Assembly (NCBI GenBank): GCA_963801255.1
Contig: CAWDEC010000012.1
Location: 372,001-436,000, forward strand
Source of the DNA: JAICXG01 sp963801255
GTDB taxonomy: Bacteria; Verrucomicrobiota; Verrucomicrobiia; Chthoniobacterales; UBA10450
Length of the DNA: 64,000 nucleotides
Direction of reading: 5' to 3'
A program made the translations under genes and the position numbers. Positions 17,051-24,250 of this stretch are shown here, piece by piece. Each line of letters starts with the position of its first letter. Position 1 is the first letter of the stretch. Under the pieces are notes generated by a model that was not told the DNA's origin, ran no database searches, and saw only the letters and a program-made list of their open reading frames with translations.

Positions 17051-17586
17051 AACCACCATCGAACGTCAAGACGCCGGCGCAATACATCGCCTCGCTCCCC
17101 GCCGATCGTGCGAAGACGATCGCGACGGTGCGCGCAGTCGTGAACAGGCACATTCCCCGCGGCTTCGATGAGTGCCTCGTCTGGGGCACCATCGGCTGGA
17201 CAATCCCCCTGTCTCGATATCCAGACACATACAACAAGCAGCCGATCTGCTACGTCGCGCTCTCGTCGCAGAAGAACTACTGCGTCCTCTACCTGATGGG
17301 CGCCTACTGGAGTGCGAGTCAGCTCGAGCAGCTGAAGGCGGCGTTCAAGGCGGCGGGGAAGAAGCTCGTCATGGGGAAGTGTTGCGTGAGATTCGAGTCG
17401 CCGGACGATTTGCCGCTCGAAGCGATTGGCAAGCTGATCTCCGCGACTTCGAGCGAGAAGTGGATCGAGTTTTACGAACAATCGCGTTTGAGGACCAAGG
17501 CGGGACAGGCGCAGATGGCGAAGCAAGTCGCCCCATCGGCGCGCAAGGTGGCGGCCAGGCGCGTCGACCAAAGGCGCCGGCGGTAA
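17047..17586 (+). CDS. DUF1801 (YdhG-like) protein
   Basis: Start ATG 17047 is chosen because the DUF1801 pattern begins here; longer frames run back into the attC. The 179-residue protein carries the family signs IASLPADRAKTIATVRAVV, LVWGTIGWTIPLSRYPDTY and YVALSSQKNYCVLYLMG. The fold is shared with the frataxin-like YdhG/YjdI group, function unknown. It overlaps the VOC relic by 4 bp and ends with a lysine/arginine-rich tail. A second DUF1801 cassette is at 60849. Confidence 0.8.
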   Translation: MKPPSNVKTPAQYIASLPADRAKTIATVRAVVNRHIPRGFDECLVWGTIGWTIPLSRYPDTYNKQPICYVALSSQKNYCVLYLMGAYWSASQLEQLKAAFKAAGKKLVMGKCCVRFESPDDLPLEAIGKLISATSSEKWIEFYEQSRLRTKAGQAQMAKQVAPSARKVAARRVDQRRRR

Positions 17587-17598
17587 ATCTCGTTAGGT
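17587..17598 (+). repeat. attC right-end remnant
   Basis: Only AATCTCGTTAGGT (core 17592) remains directly after the DUF1801 stop. Arms and left core are missing, so this cassette is fused with the next. Confidence 0.55.
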
Positions 17599-17669
17599 CC
17601 ATTTCGCTCGCTCGTGAAAAGCCCTGCGTTGGAGTAAATGGGAACGGCAATGGGAGCTCGAATATTGAA

Positions 17670-18431
17670 ATGAGCGAGCAGCCTTCAGCGCAGGACTTCG
17701 CCGGGCGCGTTGTCATTGTCACCGGCGCCTGGCGCGGGCTTGGGCGGGCCGCGGCGGAGCGCTTTCACGAACGCGGCGCCGCGGTGGCGGTGAATGTGCG
17801 TGACCGCACGCGGGCCGAAAGTCTCGCCGCATCGATCGGCGAACGGGCGCTCGCCGTTCCGGGTGACATCGCCACGCCGGGCGCGGCGGAGGAGATCGTG
17901 CGAATGACACTTGAGCGCTTTGGCCGCATCGACGTTATCGTTAACAATGCCGCGCTCGCGCTCTCCACGCGGTTTCCTGATCTGACTGCGGAGGAATGGC
18001 GCGCCGCACTGGAGGTCAATCTCACCGCTCCATTCCTGCTCACGAAGGCGGCGCTTCCGGCGATGAAGGCGCAGGGCTACGGCCGCATTATTAATGTCTC
18101 CTCGTCCGCCGGCCGAATGGTCAGCACCCTGGGCGGCGCGCATTACACCGCATCGAAAGCAGGCCTGCTCGGCCTCACCCGCGCCGCGGCGAAGGAACTT
18201 GGCAAGTTCGGGATTACGGTGAACGCCGTCTGCCCCGGGATGATCGACACCGAGCTGACGCGCGAGAATGCCGACGACGAATTGCTGCAACGCCTCGCCG
18301 CAAGTTACCCGATCCCGCGCATCGGGACCGCGCGCGAAGTTGCCGACTTGATTTGCTTCGCTGCCTCGGAGGCCGCCGGCTACATCACCGGCGCAGCATT
18401 CGATATCAACGGTGGCGACTTGATGATGTGA
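17670..18431 (+). CDS. Short-chain dehydrogenase/reductase (FabG-like)
   Basis: ATG 17670 gives a 253-residue classical SDR: the cofactor loop VTGAWRGLGRAA (TGxxxGxG) near residue 17, NNAA near 92, catalytic Ser near 146 (NVSSSAG), and Tyr158/Lys162 in HYTASKAG. The C-terminal ITGAAFDINGGDLM matches the family end. It probably reduces or oxidises a keto/hydroxy group with NAD(P)H. Its TGA overlaps the next ATG (TGATG), so it is translationally coupled to the symporter gene: a two-gene cassette. Confidence 0.85.
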   Translation: MSEQPSAQDFAGRVVIVTGAWRGLGRAAAERFHERGAAVAVNVRDRTRAESLAASIGERALAVPGDIATPGAAEEIVRMTLERFGRIDVIVNNAALALSTRFPDLTAEEWRAALEVNLTAPFLLTKAALPAMKAQGYGRIINVSSSAGRMVSTLGGAHYTASKAGLLGLTRAAAKELGKFGITVNAVCPGMIDTELTRENADDELLQRLAASYPIPRIGTAREVADLICFAASEAAGYITGAAFDINGGDLMM

Positions 18432-19705
18432 TGAAAGAGAGCACGCGCGTCCTTCTCGCTCTCGTCGCTGCGATCCTCATCGGCGTCCTCATCGCGGCAT
18501 CGCAGAATGCCTCACTCATCCGCGCTGCCGACGCGATCGCGCCGATCGGCACGCTTTGGGTCAACGGCATTCGTATGACGGTAATTCCTCTCGTCGTTTC
18601 GCTGCTGATCACCGGAGTCGCCTCGGTGTCGGACATCAAGTCGATCGGCCGGCTCGGTGGACGGACGCTCGTTACTTTCGTGCTGCTTCTCATTGGAGTC
18701 GCGATCATCTTCACCCCGATCGCACTGGCGATGTTCCGGCTCCTTCCGCCCCACGGTGCATTGCAATTCCCACCCGGTGCGCTCGAAGCGGCGAGTGAAA
18801 TCTCTGCGGAAGGACAGGCGCAGACGTTCTCGGCCTGGCTGGTCTCGCTCCTCCCTGCGAACCCGATCGCCGCCGCCGCGAGCGGAGCGATGATGCCACT
18901 GATCCTCTTCACGCTGCTCCTCGCGCTGGCAATTGCGCGCTCCCCCGAGGCATCGCGTCAGACGCTGACGCGCTTCTTCCGCGCTCTGAGCGACGCGATG
19001 CTCGTCCTCGTCCGCTGGATCATCCTCGTTGCGCCGCTCGGCGTATTCGCGCTCGTCCTTCCACTGGCCGTCCATGCCGCGGCAACGCTGGCGGGCGCGA
19101 TTGGCTTTTATGTCGCTGCCTACTCGATCGCGAGCATCGCTGTTACGCTGCTGCTTTACCCCGTTGCGGCAATCGCCGGCGGGATTCCGCTGCGACGCTT
19201 CGCGCGTGCCGCACTGCCGCCGCAGCTCATTGCCTTTAGCTCGAGCTCGTCGATCGCGTCGCTGCCCGCGCTCGTCGAGACGGCCGAGACGAACTTGCAA
19301 TTGCCTGAGCGGGTCACCGGATTTGTCCTGCCTCTTGCCGTCTCCACGTTCAAGATTGCGGCGCCGGTCTCATGGACAATCGGCGCGCTCTTTGTCGGCT
19401 GGTTCTACGGCGTGCCGCTCCACGCCGACAGCGTAGCGACGATTGCTTTCGCTGCAGTGTTTCTTGCCTTCGCGGTGCCGGGCATTCCGCGCGGCGCGTT
19501 CATCATGCTGACACCACTCTTTCTTGCCATCGGTCTGCCGGCCAAAGGAATCGGGATCCTGATCGCGGTCGACGCGATCCCCGACGTCTTCGCCACAGTG
19601 CTGAACACCACCGGCCATCTCGTTGCAGCCGCGATCGTCGCGCGAGGCTGTGATGACCGCGTCGACCACGCTGCGACCGGATCTGCTGATCTTGTTTCTC
19701 GTTAG
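18431..19705 (+). CDS. Dicarboxylate/amino acid:cation symporter (DAACS, GltP-like)
   Basis: The 424-residue protein has the glutamate-transporter layout: multiple long helices, the serine-rich re-entrant loop AFSSSSSIASLP near residue 275, and the substrate/ion-binding helix with FKIAAPVSWTIGALFVGWF and DAIPDVFATVLNTTGHLVAA (the NTTGH-type motif). It imports a dicarboxylate or amino acid with cations. It is coupled to the upstream SDR. The frame reads into a truncated attC and ends at the TAG of GTTAGAC, so the last residues (ADLVSR) are attC-encoded and the natural C-terminus may be lost. Confidence 0.85.
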   Translation: MKESTRVLLALVAAILIGVLIAASQNASLIRAADAIAPIGTLWVNGIRMTVIPLVVSLLITGVASVSDIKSIGRLGGRTLVTFVLLLIGVAIIFTPIALAMFRLLPPHGALQFPPGALEAASEISAEGQAQTFSAWLVSLLPANPIAAAASGAMMPLILFTLLLALAIARSPEASRQTLTRFFRALSDAMLVLVRWIILVAPLGVFALVLPLAVHAAATLAGAIGFYVAAYSIASIAVTLLLYPVAAIAGGIPLRRFARAALPPQLIAFSSSSSIASLPALVETAETNLQLPERVTGFVLPLAVSTFKIAAPVSWTIGALFVGWFYGVPLHADSVATIAFAAVFLAFAVPGIPRGAFIMLTPLFLAIGLPAKGIGILIAVDAIPDVFATVLNTTGHLVAAAIVARGCDDRVDHAATGSADLVSR

Positions 19706-19707
19706 AC
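19683..19707 (+). repeat. attC right-end remnant
   Basis: CTGCTGATCTTGTTTCTC and core GTTAGAC (19701) match the right end of attC; the left half is absent and the symporter frame runs into it. Confidence 0.65.
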
Positions 19708-19775
19708 GGCGAGGCTATTATGAAACAAGATGCGCACGTTCTGGTCCAACGTTGCTCATCTTGTTCTCGTTAGGC
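19708..19775 (+). repeat. Mini-cassette with attC right half
   Basis: Between two right cores lie only 61 bp. They hold a 16-codon frame (ATG 19721) that ends at the TAG of the second GTTAGGC (19769). The site keeps only CGTTGCTCATCTTGTTCTC. It is probably a deletion product of a former cassette. Confidence 0.6.
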
Positions 19776-19820
19776 CACAAAACCACGACACATAACCAAC
19801 AACAAAAGAAACCAGCCCAT

Positions 19821-20201
19821 ATGAATAGATTCAGCAAATTCATGCTCATCGCGGCAGCAGCCGTGCTCACGACTGTTTCCGCATCTGCCGAACCCGATCA
19901 AGCAACGCAGGCCATCTTCAAGAACCTGATGGCAGCAACGGTGTCCAACAACTACGACGGTTTTATTGCTGAGTCTGACGCCACCCTGAAAGCAGCCTTG
20001 ACGAAGCGTATGTTGCAGCGTGTGAGCAAAGAGCTGGAGCCGCGCGCCAGGCAAGGCTACGATGCGCAGTATCTCGGCGAGCTGAATCGGAAGGGATATA
20101 AGGTGCATCTGTGGCGTCTGAAATTCAAGGACGGCGGCGATGACGTTCTCGCTACCTTGAGTGTCAAGGATGGGAAGGCAGGAAATTTTCTCTTACAGTA
20201 A
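19821..20201 (+). CDS. Small periplasmic hypothetical protein (126 aa)
   Basis: ATG 19821 opens a clear signal peptide (residues 1-23, NRFSKFMLIAAAAVLTTVSA). The mature part of about 100 residues is helical at first (DQATQAIFKNLMAATVSNN) and ends in two strands (VHLWRLKFKDGGDDVLATLS). The pattern recalls small DUF4440/NTF2-like or DUF3887-like exported proteins, but no motif settles this. A full short attC follows 9 bp downstream. Confidence 0.55.
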   Translation: MNRFSKFMLIAAAAVLTTVSASAEPDQATQAIFKNLMAATVSNNYDGFIAESDATLKAALTKRMLQRVSKELEPRARQGYDAQYLGELNRKGYKVHLWRLKFKDGGDDVLATLSVKDGKAGNFLLQ

Positions 20202-20210
20202 CGCGATAAG

Positions 20211-20289
20211 ACCTAACCATGCGATGCAGCCAACCACTGGCCGGCGTGCGCGCTCTCGCCAGCGGTGGCTGATCTTGTTCTCGTTAGGC
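20211..20289 (+). repeat. Short attC site (79 bp)
   Basis: Cores are ACCTAAC (20211) and GTTAGGC (20283). Arms CAGCCAACCACTGGC and GCCAGCGGTGGCTG pair with an unpaired A. The centre is reduced to a few bases. Confidence 0.9.
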
Positions 20290-20326
20290 CGACTCGAACA
20301 TTTCCAGCACGAACAAGAAGGGATCC

Positions 20327-20671
20327 ATGACAACTAACATAAATCAAGGTATTAAAACAGTCCTCTATTCCGCAGCCGACATTAACCGAGCGAAGGCTCT
20401 ATTCACAAAGCTGCTGGGGGCCGAGCCGAGTGTTGACAGCCCGTATTACGTCGGTTTCAAAGTCGGCGATCAAGACATAGGCATCACGCCTAACACGCCG
20501 CCGGGCCCTATGGCCTTCTGGCACGTCAGCGATATCAAGAGCAGCCTTCAGTCAGTCGTTGAAGGCGGCGGACAGACACAGCAGGCGCCGAAAGATGTCG
20601 GAGGCGGAAAGTTGGTGGCAACGGCTAAGGATGCTGAGGGTAATCTCATTGGCTTTGTACAGATGCCTTGA
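20327..20671 (+). CDS. VOC family (glyoxalase-like) protein
   Basis: The 114-residue protein is one VOC module pair: strand 1 with KTVLYSAADINRAKALF, then LLGAEPSVDSPYYVGFKV, and the second half ending in AKDAEGNLIGFVQ. These proteins bind a divalent metal or small ligands (glyoxalase, resistance or isomerase roles); ligand residues cannot be assigned by eye. A GAAGGGA ribosome-binding site lies upstream. It is one of three VOC cassettes plus one relic in this array. Confidence 0.8.
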   Translation: MTTNINQGIKTVLYSAADINRAKALFTKLLGAEPSVDSPYYVGFKVGDQDIGITPNTPPGPMAFWHVSDIKSSLQSVVEGGGQTQQAPKDVGGGKLVATAKDAEGNLIGFVQMP

Positions 20672-20684
20672 CGCAGCTATCGTA

Positions 20685-20808
20685 GCCTAACCAGGCGCTG
20701 GAGCCCGCTTCGAGCCGGACGTATGACTTTGCTTTACATTACTTCAACCCTTTCACACGCTGCCACGCGCCCTCTCGCTCGCAGCAGTTCATCTTGTTCT
20801 CGTTAGGC
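20685..20808 (+). repeat. attC site (124 bp)
   Basis: Cores are GCCTAAC (20685) and GTTAGGC (20802). The inner arms have drifted (GGAGCCCGCTTCGAGC versus GCTCGCAGCAGTTC) and pair only partly. Confidence 0.8.
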
Positions 20809-20869
20809 GTATGAACGCTTCACTCAATTTGCTGCTCACGTCCGCATCCTCATCTTCTTTTCGTTAGGC
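20809..20869 (+). repeat. Mini-cassette with attC right half
   Basis: A 54-bp body with a 17-codon frame (ATG 20812) ends in CATCTTCTTTTCGTTAGGC (core 20863). No left core is found. Like 19708, it seems to be a cassette remnant. Confidence 0.55.
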
Positions 20870-20927
20870 TTCATTCGCGCGCATCACTGAAATGGCAGGC
20901 AAAACATCTAACAGGAGCTGACCTAAA

Positions 20928-21500
20928 ATGAGAAAGATCAGGATCTTCGAACACATCTCGTTGGACGGTGTGATCGAACACGGCGAAGGCTACGCGCATG
21001 GCGAATGGACGGCACCGTACCGAAGCCCGGCTGGGCTGGCGGCCGTCATCGAGGCACAGGGCACGGGCTTTGATCTGCTGCTTGGCCGGCGCACCTACGA
21101 TCTCTGGGCCGGCTTCTGGCCTACGGCCGGGAACAGTCCGATGGCCGACGCTCTGAACGCCGCGACGAAATACGTCGCGACCCACAGGCCGGAGAGCCTC
21201 GGATGGGGACCGGTCAAGGACTTAGGTGCGGACATCATAGGGAGCGTTCGCGGCATCAAGTCAAAAGACGGCCCTGATCTGATCGTCTGGGGAAGTTCGA
21301 CACTGACGTCCGTGCTGCTTGGGCAGGGATTGGTCGACGAGGTTGTGCTGTGCGTATACCCGGTCTTGCTGGGCCGGGGCAAACGCCTTTTGTCGGATAC
21401 TGCCGACCCGCGCGAACTCGCGCTCGTCAGCACGAAGGCCACGCCCACGGGTGTGCTCATGAACACTTACCGGCAGGTCGGATCGCTGCGAACCAAATGA
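20928..21500 (+). CDS. Dihydrofolate-reductase-like (RibD C-terminal family) protein
   Basis: The 190-residue product has the RibD-C/DHFR-like pattern: RIFEHISLDGVIEHG at the start, FDLLLGRRTYDLWAGFWP near residue 48, IVWGSSTLTSVLLGQGLVDEV near 118, and CVYPVLLGRGKRLL near 140. These small NADPH-binding reductases are commonly found in soil genomes without assigned substrates. AGGAG lies 10 nt before the start. A related gene sits in the cassette at 37602. Confidence 0.85.
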   Translation: MRKIRIFEHISLDGVIEHGEGYAHGEWTAPYRSPAGLAAVIEAQGTGFDLLLGRRTYDLWAGFWPTAGNSPMADALNAATKYVATHRPESLGWGPVKDLGADIIGSVRGIKSKDGPDLIVWGSSTLTSVLLGQGLVDEVVLCVYPVLLGRGKRLLSDTADPRELALVSTKATPTGVLMNTYRQVGSLRTK

Positions 21501-21510
21501 ACTTGATGCC

Positions 21511-21589
21511 GCCTAACCATGCGATGAAACACTGGCGCTTTACGTCTTCGACTCCGCGGCCAACTTGAGCGACTCTAAAGGTGTTAGGC
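21511..21589 (+). repeat. Short attC-like site (79 bp)
   Basis: Cores are GCCTAAC (21511) and GTTAGGC (21583), but the right end reads TCTAAAGGTGTTAGGC instead of the usual TTCTC, so the right arm has diverged. Confidence 0.65.
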
Positions 21590-21643
21590 AACTAGCAAAG
21601 CGTTGGGTCGCATGCACCAGAGCACAAAATCATAAATGACGTG

Positions 21644-21839
21644 ATCTAACCATGTCGCGCTGCTCCCCTGCCCTTTGGGCTAACGTCTATTTCCTGGCTT
21701 GCCAGTCCGTTCCATTGGTTCGCTCGCGCACTCGCTCAGCCTTCGACCTAAGGCCTATGTCACGGCTTGCCAGTCCGTTCCATTCGCTCCGAGCGACGCG
21801 CGGTGTCGTCCGCCGTCGCTCAGCTTTGTCTCGTTAGGT
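21644..21839 (+). repeat. Longest attC site (196 bp) after an ORF-less cassette
   Basis: Cores are ATCTAAC (21644) and GTTAGGT (21833). It contains two tandem copies of the GGCTTGCCAGTCCGTTCCATT module. The 54 bp between this and the previous attC hold no ORF, so this is an empty cassette. Confidence 0.8.
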
Positions 21840-21863
21840 GGCTTCGGGTAAGCGCTGACGGAT

Positions 21864-22337
21864 ATGAAAGCTGCAAACGAATATGTGATCCGGAGAGCGA
21901 GGCTCGCTGATGTGCCGGCTATAGCGTGCCTCGCAGCTGAATTCGCTCAGTATCTGCGCGGACTTGGCGACACAACCGAGTTTCGACTCAATGCGGACGC
22001 ACTCGCACGCGACGGCTTTGGGCCAGAGCCGGCCTTCGAAGGGGTGGTAGCGGAAATGGCGGGAGGGGTCGTTGGATACCTGCTCTATCACGATGGATAT
22101 GACACGGATGCGGCCTGTCGCCTACTTATCGTTGCAGACCTGTTCGTTACGCAGGCGGTTCGGGGGCGCGGGGCCGGAACCGCGCTAATGCGAGAGGCAA
22201 GGGAAATTGCGGTGAGTCGCGGGGCAAAGCAGCTCGCGTGGACGGTGTATCGACATAACACAGAGGCCCTTCGTTTCTACGAGCGTATCGGTGGCCGATA
22301 TGTGCAAGACCTGCGACTGATGTGCCTGGACGTTTAG
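21864..22337 (+). CDS. GNAT family N-acetyltransferase
   Basis: The 157-residue protein shows all GNAT landmarks: IRRARLADVPAIACLAAEF, the beta-4 strand LLIVADLFVTQAVRGRGAGTALM with the acetyl-CoA loop RGRGAG, and the final YRHNTEALRFYERIG helix. It transfers acetyl from acetyl-CoA to an amine of unknown identity. No attC separates it from the NTF2-like gene 66 bp downstream, so the two form one cassette or a fused pair. Confidence 0.88.
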   Translation: MKAANEYVIRRARLADVPAIACLAAEFAQYLRGLGDTTEFRLNADALARDGFGPEPAFEGVVAEMAGGVVGYLLYHDGYDTDAACRLLIVADLFVTQAVRGRGAGTALMREAREIAVSRGAKQLAWTVYRHNTEALRFYERIGGRYVQDLRLMCLDV

Positions 22338-22403
22338 GATCGCGCCGGAACCGGTTCAGCCGGGATTTTACCGTTGGTTTGCAATAGTAAGAGCTGACCC
22401 GTT

Positions 22404-22769
22404 ATGTCCTATAGCATATCGACCTTGCTCACGCGCAATCTTCAGGACGTCTTCGGTGAAAACGATCCTAGGCGTCGCCGCGCGGCCATCGACGAGCTCT
22501 GGACCGAAGATGGCGTGTTCTACGACCCCAAAACGGGCGTCCACCGTGGCTGCAACGAGATTGATCGTGTCTCAGGCGCGATCAGGGCTACTCATCCTGA
22601 CTTTCGATATCAGCCAATTGCAAAACCCGAGGAATTGGGCGATGGCGGCCGACTCAAATGGGTAGCGGGCCGGCCTGGTGAGGCGCCAGCTTACGCTGGA
22701 ACTGATTTTGTCATTGCCCGGGACGGCCGGATTGCCGCCCTTTATCTCTTTTTCGACGAGCTACCCTGA
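22404..22769 (+). CDS. NTF2/SnoaL-like protein
   Basis: The 121-residue cytoplasmic protein begins with a helix (LLTRNLQDVFGENDPRRRRAAIDELW), then WTEDGVFYDPKTGVHRGCNEI and ends RDGRIAALYLFFDELP, the typical layout of SnoaL-like polyketide cyclase-type folds (the closing strand with I-ALYLFFD is characteristic). A small-molecule-binding or isomerase role is inferred. It shares a cassette with the upstream GNAT gene and ends at a decayed attC. Confidence 0.75.
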   Translation: MSYSISTLLTRNLQDVFGENDPRRRRAAIDELWTEDGVFYDPKTGVHRGCNEIDRVSGAIRATHPDFRYQPIAKPEELGDGGRLKWVAGRPGEAPAYAGTDFVIARDGRIAALYLFFDELP

Positions 22770-22902
22770 GCTCGACTGTGCGATGTCCTATGGGTAGCAG
22801 CGAGATGGCACGATATGTGTGCTTTGAGTGTTTGCCATCCCCCGTAGCCCGCGTTGAGCGTTTTACAGGTCTGGCGGTCAATGATCGTGTGTCTCGTTCG
22901 GT
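22770..22902 (+). repeat. Decayed attC (~133 bp)
   Basis: GCTCGACTGTGCGATG and TGATCGTGTGTCTCGTTCGGT align with the left and right ends of subtype B attC, with substitutions in both cores (GCTCGAC, GTTCGGT). Confidence 0.55.
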
Positions 22903-22977
22903 CCTATGAATGTGTCTTCGACATTTTGAGGTACGCCAGCGACAGTGATCATTGGCAAGATGACGTTTCAATTTCCC

Positions 22978-24220
22978 ATGCGCGCCGACGCGAGCTTGCT
23001 GGTCGGTGTTGCTCTCCTGATTGCAGCATGCTCGCGGCCTGGTTCCACGGCCGGCTCGTCGGAGCTCAAGCCAATCGATCAGGCAGCACTGCAGTCCCTC
23101 GTGGACACGACCATCAAGGAGCTCCTCATCCCCGGCGCCGTGGTTCTGTTGCGCACACCTCAAGGTGACTTCACTGCCGCCGGCGGCACCACCCAACTGA
23201 ACACCAAGAACCCGCCCCGCGCCGACACCCACTTCAGGATCGCCTCGAATACGAAGACCATGACGGCAACAGTGATCATGCAGCTGGCTCAGGAGAGCAA
23301 GCTTGGGCTCAATGATCCGGTGTCCAAGTACGTCTCGGGCGTGCCCAACGGCGACAACATCACGATCGCTCAGCTGCTGGAAATGCGCAGCGGTCTCTAC
23401 AATTACACCAGCGATCCCATAATTTCGGAGACCATAGACACAGACCCAGCCAAGGTTTGGACCCCCGCCGAGTTACTGGCAATTGCATTCGCGCACCCAC
23501 CCAACTTCCCGCCGGGTGCAGAGTACCGAGTACAACAACACCAACTATGCGCTTCTCGGTCTCGCCGCTGAAAAGGTCGACGGCAAGCCGCTGGAGCGGG
23601 CGATGCAGGACCGGTTGTTCGGCCCGCTGGGATTGCAACACACCCTGCTCCCCGCCAGCACCGTGAACACCCTCCCCGAACCGTATTCGCACGGCTACCT
23701 CTACGGCAGCTCCTCGGTCGCGTTGGTGGGCGAACCGCCTTACTCGCCCGAGGTTCAGGCTGCGGCACGAGCTGGCACCCTCCTACCAAAGGACTATACG
23801 GAAGTGAACCATTCCAATGCCGCGGCCGCCGGGGGTGTCATTTCCACCGCCCACGATCTTGCCACCTGGATCAAGGCAATGGTTACGGGCCGCCTGCTTG
23901 ACCCCGCCTACCAACGCCGTTGGCTCGACAGTCTCAAGCCTGAGGACCCGAACAAGCCCAAGGGCCAAAAGTACGGCTACGGCATCTCTCAACTTAGCTG
24001 GGGACCAAACACAATTTACTTTCACGGCGGCGAGACCCCCGGCTACAACTCGAAAATCAGCTACGACCCGGCCAACGACATGACGCTCATCGTGTGGACC
24101 AATCTGACTGTATCACTCGACGACCAGCAGACCGCCAATACCCTCTGGGTGAAGGTGCTCGATCACATCTACAAAGTGTCACCGCTTCTGCCCTCCCCAT
24201 CGCCGACCAATTCTCGTTAG
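22978..24220 (+). pseudogene. Beta-lactamase-family serine hydrolase with one frameshift
   Basis: The first frame encodes a lipoprotein signal (LLIAAC) and the first half of a class C-type serine hydrolase with SxxK motif SNTK near residue 89. After PPGAEY (about 23528) the frame is lost; one base must be removed to continue with EYNNTNYALLGLAAEK (the YxN region) and later FHGGETPGYNS (HxG-like motif). So a single extra base near 23525-23530 splits the gene. The second part reads into a truncated attC and ends with TNSR and TAG. It could be a true pseudogene or an assembly error. Confidence 0.8.
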
Positions 24221-24222
24221 GC
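24211..24222 (+). repeat. attC right-end remnant
   Basis: TTCTCGTTAGGC (core 24216) follows the hydrolase relic with no left core or arm. Confidence 0.55.
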
Positions 24223-24250
24223 AAACCAAATCGAACTAAGGAAATTACCG

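Noticed and set aside
17172..17669. Upstream extension of the SDR frame to 17172
   Set aside because: It overlaps the DUF1801 gene in another frame; the SDR fold begins at 17670.
18512..19300. A 262-codon minus-strand frame opposite the symporter
   Set aside because: The Arg/Glu/Asp-rich low-complexity translation is the antisense of a membrane protein; there is no start signal.
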